A stretch of DNA of 64,000 nt from Thermothielavioides terrestris NRRL 8126 (taxonomy: Eukaryota > Ascomycota > Sordariomycetes > Sordariales > Chaetomiaceae). The translations under genes and the position numbers were made by a program. Every line of letters begins with the position of its first letter. Position 1 is the first letter of the stretch. The notes beneath the pieces were generated by a model. The model saw only the letters and a list, made by a program, of their open reading frames with translations. It was not told the DNA's origin and ran no database searches. The stretch covers positions 2,728,001 to 2,792,000 of the forward strand of contig NC_016457.1 of NCBI RefSeq assembly GCF_000226115.1, read 5' to 3'. Shown in pieces: positions 54,697 through 64,000 of the stretch.

Positions 54697-56351
54697 TCAC
54701 AACGCCCCCCCCAACAGCTGCACAATCATCATGGCGATGCGGACCTTGAAGCCCACCCGCCGGTCCGCCCTGGCAAAGTCGTCTCTCGTGACGACACTGC
54801 TGTGCTCCAGCAGCCAGCGCTGCTCCTCGCCCAGCCGCCGCCGCAGCGCCTCGTTCTCCGTCACGATCAGGGCGTTGGCCTCGAGATCGAGCGAGTAACT
54901 CCGCTTAGTGTAGTTGGAACTCCCGATCAGGCTGATGGACGGGTCGCTGTGCCCGGGGAGCGTCACCCACAGGCCCTTGGCGTGGTACGTCCAGCCGCCC
55001 GGCTTCCCCACGGTGCCTCTCCGCCATTCGCGGAGCACCGTCGACGCCTCGCGCTGGTGTTGGTGGACGGCGCGGACGAAGCGGCGCGCGAGGAGCGTGT
55101 AGGCGTCCGGGAGGAGACCGGAGACACCCGGGGACTTGTAGAAGCCGTTGGCGAAGGGCGAGGCGGTGATGACCGTGTTGTTGTGCGATTGCGTCGAGAG
55201 CAAGAGCTGGGTGAGCGACGGCGCGGGGTTGAAGTAGCCGGCAGTAAAGGTCCAGGATGAGTTGGCGTAGCGGGGCAGAGAGAGGGTCTTCAGGATGTGC
55301 GTGACTGCAGGAAGCTCTGTTGATGTGTCTGGGGATAGGAGCTGCGAGAACTGCGCCAGCATATACACCTTGGTGTCCCTCTTCTCGGCTGGGATCGCGT
55401 CGTGGGCTGTCAGCGGGGCGGTCTTGGCGGATATGAGACCAGCCAGCAGGGATGTCGATTCCTTGACGAACTGCTTAGGGTCTTCAAGGGGCGATGGAGC
55501 TGCGTTGTCCTCGGGCCAAACCAATTCGAATCCGGCGGCGGACTCTGACGGCCTGACCAGAAAGCTCAACGAGGAGATGGCATCCTGGAGGTTGGAAAAG
55601 TACTCGGTGACGTCCTTCGAGGAGAATAGGTGGTACCGGTCCTGCCTGTTGGTGAAGTAGTCGCTCGACAGGTTGGCGCCCGAGAGGATAATCTCGTCAT
55701 CGACACCGTATAGTTTCATGTGCTGCAGGCCCCAACCCTCGTTGATACGGCTCGGTATGTACCTCTTCCTCAAGCCCGTCAGATTGGGTGTGTGGTACAT
55801 GCGAATCTCCACTCGGTCGGGACCAAACTCGGCGATGAGAGGTGCTAGCAGGGAGGCGCACGACGGATTAGGGGCCTCGCGGGTTCCTCGCAGAGCGTCG
55901 GTGAGGATGCTGAGTCGGAGCTTAGGTTTCGCGCGGAGCGTCTCCTGCAGGGTGAGGATCTATCCAGGTCAGTACGGAGCAAGCCAGAAGAAACACACCG
56001 AAAGGGACAATAACGGACCAGTTCCTTCTCCGATTTGCCAATGTACAGGGTCGACAAGAAAATGCGCCGTTCCGCATTGCGAATCTTGTGCTTGAGGGTT
56101 TCATAGAACTCGGCCGGGGACTGCAGGACTTGGATCTGCGCGCCATTGATATTGAACGAGGGCGCAATGCGGTCCAGCTCGCCCACGAAGGGCGCGAGCA
56201 TGCCAGCACTCGACATTGGCGGCGACCCCGAGGTCGATCCGGCGGCAGGCATCGAAAAGCGGCGAGATGGCGGTCGCGCGAGCCGGAAGCACGGCCGCGG
56301 AGCCGGGGCCCTGAGTTTATTGGACCATCGCGCAGCGCTCCTGGCCAGCAT
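54697..56351 (-). CDS. PGS1: Phosphatidylglycerophosphate synthase (PLD family)
   Basis: Mitochondrial CDP-diacylglycerol:glycerol-3-phosphate phosphatidyltransferase, the committed step to cardiolipin. Exons on the minus strand, 56351-56019 and 55959-54697, give 531 aa. The N-terminus is a mitochondrial presequence (MLARSAARWSNKLRAPAPRP, Arg-rich). Core: FVGELDRIAPSFNINGAQIQ, FYETLKHKIRNAERRIFLST and LYIGKSEKEL. The first PLD motif is H191-MK-LYGVDDE followed by IILSGANLSSDYFTNRQDRY; the second is HAKGLWVTLPG with LIGSSNYTKRSYSLDLEANA. FTAGYFNP is also conserved. The single intron has an unusual donor, GTCCGT, but no other site restores phase (EL|ILTLQETL). The gene is divergent from NDUFA12, 317 bp apart. 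Confidence 0.95.
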
Positions 56352-56668
56352 AGCCGCAGACGACGGAAACCGGGGCTGAGAGGGCGGTTGCCGCGAAGGT
56401 GCGCAAGCTCGTCTTGAGTTTTGTTCTGCGCTCGGTGTTGGACCTGCCGAGAAAGCGAACTTCCGTCTAGCTGGCTGCAGCTTCTTGGCGTCCGGGGGTG
56501 CCAGTCAAGGCAAGCTCAGCCATTGGGCCGGAAATGACCGGCCATGCTCCACTCCTGCTCCTCCGTCTTGGGGCGCTCCCGCAAGAGAGTCGTCCATCGC
56601 AAGAGCGCTGCTCGAATCGACCGAACACCACCGCATCCGCCACGGTCAATTGACCAGCAACAGCCAAG
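56352..56668. promoter_or_regulatory. Bidirectional promoter PGS1 / NDUFA12
   Basis: 317 bp between start codons of two mitochondrial genes. It contains one CCAAT box read on the minus strand (ATTGG at 56522-56526), the kind of site bound by the HAP complex that controls respiratory genes in fungi. Joint control is inference. Confidence 0.5.
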
Positions 56669-57644
56669 ATGTCCACCATCACAAGGACTCTGCGCAATCT
56701 GCGCAAGATTGGCCTGAAGGTATGTCTAGCTCACAGCTCGCTGAAACTGACAATGCGCTGACCATGCGACGACAGGAATACTGGCATCAACTCAACGTGA
56801 GCTTCCCGCCTGCCGCCCTCCGGCCCCGGACCATGCACTCACAGCTGCTAACCCCGCCGCTTCTCGACGACAGTACATCGGTACGACGAAGCCATTCACC
56901 CGCCGCCGATCGCAGCCTCCCGCATCCGCTGACAACAGGACCCAGGCGACACCAAGGCCGGCGTGCTGGTCGGCACCGACAAGTTCGGCAACAAGTACTA
57001 CGAGAACAAAGACGAGCTGCCGCGTGCGTCTTGACCCTCCCTCCCAGCGTCATCATCCTCCCGGCAGCACAGCGCAGCAGACTAACCCGACCGCAACCCC
57101 GTGTCCACATGACCAACAGTCCGCACAAGATGGGTCGACTTCGCGAAGCACGACTATGACCCGTAGGTTGCCCCTTCCCCCTCCCCCTTCGCCCCTCCCC
57201 CCAACCACACCACCCACCTACCCCGTCCTCCCCATCCGCAGCTGACGCACCATCCTCGCAGCGCCCACATCGAGCCGCAGTGGCACGCGTGGATCTCGTA
57301 CGCGACCGACACGCCGCCGAACCAGGACCCGATCACGGCGGCGACGGGCGACAGGCCGTGGGCGCCCAAGGGCCACGTGCCCAACTACACGCTCACGCGC
57401 GGCGCGTTCAAGCCGTACAACACGTGCGTGCTCCCCCCCCCCCCTTCCCTTACTCTTCCTCTCCTCCTCTCCTCAACGCTCCCTCTGCTCCCGGCTGCTG
57501 GTTGGGGCAGCAGGCTGGGCGGGGTGCTCGTTCAGTTTATCTCTATTCCCGGTCCAGTGGGAGGTTTTGCTGGCTGACATATAAGGGGATGATAGGACGA
57601 AGCCCAAGATCCAGGCGTGGGAGCCGTTCGCTGCGCCGAGGTAG
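56669..57644 (+). CDS. NADH:ubiquinone oxidoreductase accessory subunit NDUFA12
   Basis: Complex I accessory subunit (B17.2 family) at the matrix arm of the mitochondrial inner membrane. Seven exons: 56669-56719, 56776-56796, 56874-56880, 56946-57023, 57120-57162, 57262-57423 and 57596-57644. They give 136 aa with every phase closing. Protein landmarks: MSTITRTLRNLRKIGLK, EYWHQLN|YIG|DTKAGVLVG, TDKFGNKYYENKDELP, LRTRWVDFAKHDYDPAHIEP, QWHAWISYATDTPP and the C-terminal KPKIQAWEPFAAP. The third exon is only 7 nt (TACATCG), supplying Tyr-Ile and the first base of Gly. Without it the conserved YIG is lost and the frame breaks. The sixth intron contains a C12 run. No presequence is visible, as expected for this family. 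Confidence 0.94.
56874..56880 (+). other. 7-nt microexon of NDUFA12
   Basis: TACATCG, flanked by acceptor GACGACAG and donor GTACGA. It joins CTCAAC upstream to GCGACACC downstream and restores N-YIG-DTKAG, the conserved family text. Confidence 0.85.
57433..57444. repeat. C12 homopolymer in NDUFA12 intron
   Basis: Uninterrupted run of 12 C starting ten bases after the GTGCGT donor of the sixth intron. Confidence 0.9.
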
Positions 57645-58158
57645 GCACGTGAAGTGGCAGGGTGTGGCGGACCGATATGGAGTTGTATATACAGGCTGGA
57701 TGGATGATCCATGGCTTGGTCAATAGACTGCTGTCAGACGTGTTGCTTCGTTGTGATCCTGTTCTTTTGTTGCCGTCTTCGGTGTTGGGCTTTCCCAACG
57801 ACCCTTGTGCCGCTGCTGTGGCTCCTGGAAGATAGGGACGGCAAATGCCTCGTGAACGGTATATTGTCAAGCGACGATGTTATGTACGAGGTACTGCTTC
57901 TGACTCTCAACAACACAGCAAACCAGATCAGACGAGCCAAAGACTCGAACGCAAAACTGTAACCAAGTCAAAGGTATGCAGCGACGACGGTGTTGGAAGT
58001 AAAATCCAAAGAAATGGCAGTCAAATATTCTACCACCCTCCCCGTCTAGATGCGCAAACAGATGTATGCAACGTGTCCCTGCTCTAGCGAGGAGATCCAA
58101 CTAGGAGTTGGCGGGATATGTACGAGTCGGTGTACGCGCAGACAGTCCGTTCCAGCTT
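57645..58158. other. Convergent intergenic region, NDUFA12 / NNT
   Basis: About 510 bp of presumed 3' UTRs; nothing further seen. Confidence 0.4.
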
Positions 58159-61100
58159 CTATTTGAGTCGAGCTTCGATAGCCGCTTTGATGGCTGTGGC
58201 AAGTAGAGGTCAGTCAGTCGCTGCTCCCAAGTCTTGCAAAATCCTTGGCGTGCTTACCCTCGGTCGTCACTCTAGCATCGCCGAATAGCATCCTCGTACC
58301 AGGCATGTAAAACATCGGGTTGGGCACATCGGCTATTCACACAGGTCAGTTAGTTCTCTCGATTGACCCCAACACCGACTCAGCCGGAGGGAAACACCTA
58401 CCGTAACCGCTAGCCAAGCTCCGCTTCATCACCACGACCTGCTTGCTCTTCCAGGCGTGCAGGACCGGCATGCCCGCGATCGGGCTGCCCGGCTCCAGCG
58501 CGATCGGATTGACCGTGTCGTTCGCGCCGATCACGAGCGTCACGTCCGTCTCGCTGAAGTCGTCGTTGATCTCGTCCATCTCCAACACGATATCGTACGG
58601 CACGCTGGCCTCGGCAAGCAGGACGTTGCACTGCCCGGGCATGCGCCCGGCCACCGGGTGGATCGCGAAGCGCACCTTGATGCCCTTGGACCGCAGCATG
58701 CGCGTGATGTCCGAGATGGCGTACTGCGCCTTGGCGACCGCCATGCCGTATCCCACGACGATGATGACCGACTCGGCGTTGGTCAGCGCCTCGGCCGTCT
58801 CTTCGACGTTGGTCTGCGTCACGCTGCCCTCGATCTTGAGGTTGGACGCGGCCGGGGCCGAAATACCGCCGAAGAGAACGTTGACGAGCGAGCGGTTCAT
58901 CGCGACGCACATGATGTACGAGAGGATCGAGCCGGATACGCCGATGAGCGCGCCGACTGTCGTCAGGAGCGGGTTGTCGAGCATGAAGCCTTCCGCGACG
59001 AGCGCAAAGCCGCTGTAGGCGTTCAGGACGGTAATCACCACCGGCATGTCGGCGCCGCCAATGGCGGCTGTCGTGGTGTAGCCTTTCAGGAAGGACATGA
59101 AAGTGTTGGCAGCCAGCGCGCCAGCGGCGATGAGAGGCGAGGCAGGTGCCGTGGTCACGAAAGCACCCATGGTGGCAAGGTTTGTCGCCAGGAGACCAGA
59201 GTTGATGACATGCCGTCCCGGAAGGATGAGAGGCCTGGAAGACATTTTGCCCGCGAGTTTCAGGAAAGCAACGATGGAGCCAGTGAAGGTGATACCACCG
59301 ATAAGCACGCCGAGGTAAGCTGTGACAAGATGAAGCGTCGACACGTGGGCTAAGTCGGCCATGACGCTGCCGATACTGGTCAAGACAGCAGCAAGACCGA
59401 CGACCGAGTGCAGCGCAGCGACTGTCTGGGGCAAATCGGTGGGCGTGATGCGCTTTCCGATCAAGAAGCCCAGGATGCTACCGATAGCAGCCAGGCCGCC
59501 AAACTGAGTCAAGACCTCAGGGGAGAAACCGACGGCCAGGAGCGAGGCAAGGACGCCAGATCCCACGCCAAGTATCCCCAGCATGTTGCCCATGCGCGCG
59601 GTTGCCTGAGAGGCCAGCCCGGAAATCGAGCTGATGCAGAGCACTGAGCTCAAGAGATAGCCGGCCTGAACAAGACCGGCGGCACCGGTACTCGCCGCCG
59701 CAATGAAGCCGCCTCCGAAGAGAACGCCTGGGATCGCATAGAGCCACGGATACTCGGGGGGGTCGGTCGGGCGCCTGAACATGTCGAGCATGCGCTTGGT
59801 AATGACAAAGCCGCCAGAAACGTTCACGAAGGCAAGGAGAACCGACAGGGCACCAAACACCTGCGGGATGGTTTCCGGCAAGTAGCCGCCGCCGAGGATG
59901 AAGAGACCACCGACACCAACCATTCCGGATATGGCATTGGTGACGCTCATGAGCGGCGAATGCAGCGCAGGGACGACGCCCCACACGACGCGGTAACCGA
60001 TGAGCGACGCCAGGGCGAAAGTGAAGGCGTTGCTCATGAAGAGCGGTCCGGTGAGCTTGCCCAAAGCGAGAGCCGAGCCCATGCCGCCAGTCACCAGTGC
60101 GACCTCCCGTGTGGCCTTCTGGAAGGGCGTCAGGGCCACCACCTCAGCCTCCTTCGCGGCTGCGGGGGCCGCGGCCGGGGCAGGAGGCGGCGCCGGGCGA
60201 GGAGCGGGCGGAAGGATCTCCCCGTTCTGCGTGACGATTGCGCCGCGCACGACCTCGTCGCTCAAATCGATGCCGAACTCCTTGTCCTTTGGAGCCATGG
60301 ACAGGAGGAACTTGGTGATGTTGTTGGAGTACAGCGTCGACGACTGCGTAGGGAGCCTCGAGGGAAGATCGGTGTAGCCTGCAGGGCGTCAGACAAGATC
60401 ATGACTTGGGCCAGAAGACAACTCACCGATAATCTTGACGTCCTTGTAGGTGATCAGCTTGCCTGGCTCCGTTTTCTCGCAGTTGCCACCAGCCTCGGCG
60501 GCAAGATCAACGATCACGGACCCTGGCTTCATGATCTCGATCATGGCCTTGGTGATGAGCTTGGGGGCTGGCTTTCCGGGAATCAAGGCAGTGGTGATGA
60601 TGATGTCGACCTCGCGTGCCTGCTCGGTGAACAGCTTCATCTCGGCCTCGATGAACTCTTTGGACATCTCCTTGGCATAGCCGCCGGCGCCGGCGCCTTC
60701 TTCCTGCAGCTCGACCTCGATGAACTCAGCACCAAGCGATTGGACCTGCTCGCGGGCAGCCGACCGGGTATCGAAGCCACGCACGATGGCGCCGAGTCTC
60801 CGGGCAGTGGCGATTGCGCTCAGTCCAGCAACACCAGCACCAACGACCAAAACCTTGCCAGGGGGGATCTTGCCAGCAGCGGTGACTTGACCAGTCAAGA
60901 ACCGGCCGAAGTTGTTTGACGCCTCGAGGACCGCCTTGTAGCCGGCAATGTTGGCCATGCTGCTCAGCGCATCGAAGACCTGCGCTCGTGAGATCCGAGG
61001 AATCATGTCCATGGCGAACACAACCGCTTTTCGAGAGGCGAGCTTCTCCACCAGCGCCTTGTTCTGCATCGGCTGGAGGAAGCTAATGATGGTCTGCCCC

Positions 61101-61765
61101 TCTCGGGCGCTGTCGGCCTCAGCGGCGCTGGGGCCTCGGACCTTGAGCACAATGTCTGCCTGGTTCCAGATAGCAGCGGCATCGTCGACCAAGGTGGCCC
61201 CCGCGGTGGCATAGGCCTCGTCCAAAAAGTCGGCTTGGGCACCGGCACCTCTCTCGACGAGCACCTTGGCGAAGCCCTTCTTGAGCAAAAGAGCAACGTT
61301 CTGCGGCGTCACGGCAACCCGGCGTTCGTTCGGGTACGTCTCCCGAGGCACGCCCACGCACAGGCTGGCGTAGGGGGTGGTAGGCGGGGTCGCCGGCGCT
61401 GGTTCCGTCGAAACCGTCGCGAAGGCTGCCACACTGCGCTTAGGCAACCGGGTTGGGATGGCAGACACGGCCAAGCCATGGTGGCAGAGCTGCAGAGCGC
61501 GAGCCTTGGGCACGGTGAGAGCCAGGCAGGTAGAACCCGGCTGGTCACGCCGGAGGGTGCCGTGCCACGCTCGCGTGTACTCAACGGCGAGCCGGGTCAA
61601 GATGGGAGCGGAGCCTGTAAATGACTCAAGTAAGGCGTCATTGCCATCACCTGGGCCGGGCCCTTGGCGGATTGAGTAGGCCGACTTACCCCAGAGACCA
61701 GCTGCACGAAGCGAGACGCGGCGTGTGCCGCTGGCCAGCACTGGTCGGAAGACAGAGCGAGACAT
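58159..61765 (-). CDS. NNT: Proton-translocating NAD(P) transhydrogenase, mitochondrial
   Basis: Inner-membrane enzyme coupling proton import to hydride transfer from NADH to NADP+, a matrix NADPH source. Exons on the minus strand, 61765-61690, 61614-60427, 60378-58402, 58332-58258 and 58193-58159, give 1116 aa as one fused polypeptide. After a basic presequence comes domain I ([20 protein letters not shown], the NAD site [33 protein letters not shown]). A Pro/Ala linker ([20 protein letters not shown]) leads to the multi-helix membrane domain II (many hydrophobic segments, e.g. [33 protein letters not shown]). Domain III carries the NADP site ([55 protein letters not shown]) and ends [20 protein letters not shown] with a Gly-rich ATP-free NADP loop. 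The two last exons encode the C-terminal FGDAR and helix. It converges with NDUFA12. Confidence 0.97.
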
Positions 61766-63243
61766 CCTGGCTAGGTGCCTACCCGCGAGCGGAGGCGCCG
61801 TTGAGGCAAGCCAGAGACGAAGCGATCATGAGTTCACATAGAAGAGCGAAGACGCGTCGATCGCCGACGATGCCGGGAGAGAGAGCAATTCGAGAATCCT
61901 AGAACGGAAAGGCTAATTCGGTTTGTCAAAATGTTTGTTGAAAACTGGGATCTTCTGTGTGCTGTGTCACCGTGCCGATGTGCACGACATCGAGCTGGCT
62001 TGCAGGTGTCAAACCATTGGACAGGTGGAACAGGTGGTGTGAAGAAAGGCAGGACAGATCGGTGAGGCACGCAAGGAAGAGACGCAAGTGGTCTAAGCTC
62101 CCCCGTCTTCAGCAGACTGCGAGACCATCTGATCTGCCCCAGACCTACCCCGCTCTTCCCGTGCTGTGTGGGGTTCGTTGTTCAACCCATGTTCTGGCGA
62201 AGCAACCTGGTCCAAAATACCCGGGGGGGAGTGTACTTTGGCAAAACGGTTGGACAGAACCGGGGTCGAAAAGGGACCGACATGCTCCATCGCGTGGGGT
62301 TCGCGGTTCCTTCTGGCTTCCGGTCAAATGCCAAGAGGCGCGGAGTCGTGGATTCTGAGGTTCAGAATGCGGGGGTGGGGTCAGTGGGGGTGCTCAGGCT
62401 CCTGCCCTCGTGGGGACTGATAGAAAGGCCACATGCCGAATGGTTCCTGCGCTCGTTCCGCCACCCCGAGAGCACGGGCCGAGGACTGTGGTGCTCGAGC
62501 ATGGGCGTTGATTACAGGCAGGTTGAAGGTAAAAATGTACCACTGTACTCATCCGCCCAGCCGGCCTGTGGTCTCGATGAGATGCATGGCGTAGCACAAC
62601 ATGACGGTGCCCCGCATTTTAACGACGCAGGGTTCCCGCGTTTGATCTTACCTCCGAAACCCGATCGGCTGCCCGACGGTAACCGACATCATGCTCAATG
62701 TGTGGAATGGCGCATCATTCAGCTGTCGGATTCCAGTGCGCCTTCTCAATAAGATATGAAGTCAAGTCCACCTCTCTGAAACCTCGTGTGAACAAGTGGA
62801 AGCGGGGGCCGCAGATACAAGCGGGGAAGGCTTGTCCCTGCTCGTCGAAGAGCTTGGAAGTGGACCCTTACGCCGTGCACATAGACGCTGCAACTCGCGT
62901 CTTCCCAGACGTCGGCGCTAGATGCCGGCCGCTAGGCAAGCGATACGGGTGGCTGTGATTGTCCTTGCGCTTCTCCTCCCTCACTGGTTCCTTCACGTCC
63001 TGCTTCATTCACGTCCTGCTTCCCGTCGGCCATATAGGTGTTGCTGGAGTCCATGCCATCTCGGGATTTTCAGGTGCTTGTTGTGCAATGGCTCCATTTC
63101 TAGTGAATGTGCAGGAGTGACCGTCACGTACGGCCATAGGTGGTAGAAAACTCGGGATCCCGTCCGCTCTCCCCTAGATAAGCTACCAACCGCCGGATTA
63201 GTAGTTGGGTCGGTGACGACCAGCGAATCCCCGGTGCTGTACG

Positions 63244-63275
<32 letters not shown>

Positions 63276-64000
63276 AAAAGCTTCTTCCGCCCCGTCATGG
63301 ACATGTCCTGTTCCGCAAAGGCCTGGCATTGCAGAGTTGGGACGTCAGTATCCGTAACTTGAGCTAAAGCGTTAGGTTGTCTCCGACGCACAGATGAATG
63401 ACCAGCAGGCCGGAAGAAGAATTGTTGCATAGGCTGACGAGCAACTGACTAAAAAGCGACGAAATTCAGACGGTTGGTAAAAAAGCAGCAGGGATTTCCG
63501 GTCTGATGGCCGCAGAGACTGCTCGGCCAGCACTTTCAAGCCGCGGCAAGGCACAAAAATTCGGGCCAATACTAGCCCGAGGCAATTGACACCACAATCC
63601 AGGGCGGCAAAGCAAGTAGCGCAAGGGATATGTAGGCCTCTCGGCAACCTGCGGTAATCAGGTCAAAACGCTTGGCCTCATCAGGGTCATGGATGAAGCG
63701 ACCTGACTAGGTTGTAAGCCAGGAATAGACATGTTGCTAAAGCAGTGTCTATCGCGCTATGCTAGGGGTGTATCGGTGGGTAAGCACGCTCGCTCGTGTT
63801 CAAGTGTAGGCTGGCGTCGCGGAGCGTGGTGCGTCGGGTTAAGGAGGTGAGCAGGAGGTCGCAGACCTTAGGCTGCGTATATAGCTCCGACCCTAGGTGA
63901 CGTGAGCACACTGACTACAGCTCATTTCTCCATTTACCCATCTGACCGAGGATGCGATGTGGCACCCGACTCAAGGTGGGCTTCTCAAACTGTGCCGTCT
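61766..64000. other. Gene-free end of the window
   Basis: 2.2 kb upstream of NNT and running off the end. Several frames of 200-580 bp exist (for example 62168-62752), but their translations have no domain-like features, and no splice combination gave me a recognisable protein. A T24 run lies at 63244-63267. A promoter for NNT is expected near its proximal end. Confidence 0.4.
63244..63267. repeat. Poly(T) tract, 24 nt
   Basis: Uninterrupted T24 in the gene-free terminal segment. Confidence 0.9.

Noticed and set aside
58457..59353. Long open frame antisense to NNT (about 300 codons)
   Set aside because: It mirrors the codon usage of the GC-rich NNT gene; the translation is His/Arg/Asp-rich with no domain, and the opposite strand is unambiguous NNT.
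62168..62752. 194-codon frame in the terminal gene-free segment
   Set aside because: Overlapping frames of similar length exist in other phases, and the translation lacks any domain or coherent secondary-structure pattern.

Overview
The window is nuclear DNA from a filamentous ascomycete. The evidence is short (about 50-210 nt) GT-AG introns with CTRAY-like branch points, GC-rich coding sequence, and gene structures typical of Pezizomycotina. Protein content and intron positions suggest a Sordariomycete, probably order Sordariales (Neurospora/Chaetomium relatives); that placement is inference. I see no bacterial features, CRISPR arrays, transposon ORFs, rRNA or convincing tRNAs.

Layout. 0.3-9 kb: RRP17 (+), tropomyosin (-), a D-box protein resembling securin (+), and the H3K4 methyltransferase SET1 (+). 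11-14 kb: V-ATPase subunit A (+). 14-21 kb: a DUF4048-like protein (-) and a tandem-BRCT checkpoint adaptor of the Crb2/Rad9 type (+). 22-28 kb: the Spg1/Tem1 GTPase (-), glycine-cleavage H protein (+), porphobilinogen deaminase (-), and a small predicted mitochondrial membrane protein (-). 29-38.5 kb: CAND1 (+), lanosterol synthase ERG7 (-), SPO11 (+). 39-45 kb: YAR1 (+), the N-terminal methyltransferase NTMT1/Tae1 (-), an uncharacterised coiled-coil protein (+), and a divergent kinase-like protein (-). 46-54 kb: a more accessory stretch with a secreted SGNH hydrolase (+), a cytochrome P450 with an apparent one-base frameshift (-), a long CTTT microsatellite, and two uncharacterised ORFs. 54.7-61.8 kb: three consecutive mitochondrial inner-membrane genes, PGS1 (-), NDUFA12 (+) and the proton-pumping transhydrogenase NNT (-). 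The last 2.2 kb holds no gene I can recognise.

Most genes are housekeeping and run in alternating divergent and convergent pairs; I find no operon-like or obvious biosynthetic cluster. I rebuilt exons by hand from splice signals, reading frame and remembered family conservation. Every multi-exon model closes in frame except the P450. No alignment or database search was run. Family assignments rest on recognisable motifs. Points that deserve a second look are a GC-AG intron in RRP17, a 7-nt microexon in NDUFA12, the P450 frameshift plus an in-frame intron splitting its heme loop, a possible N-terminally extended Vma1, a Crb2-like protein with no visible Tudor domain, and several uncharacterised proteins. 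I did not find a clearly new multi-gene system.
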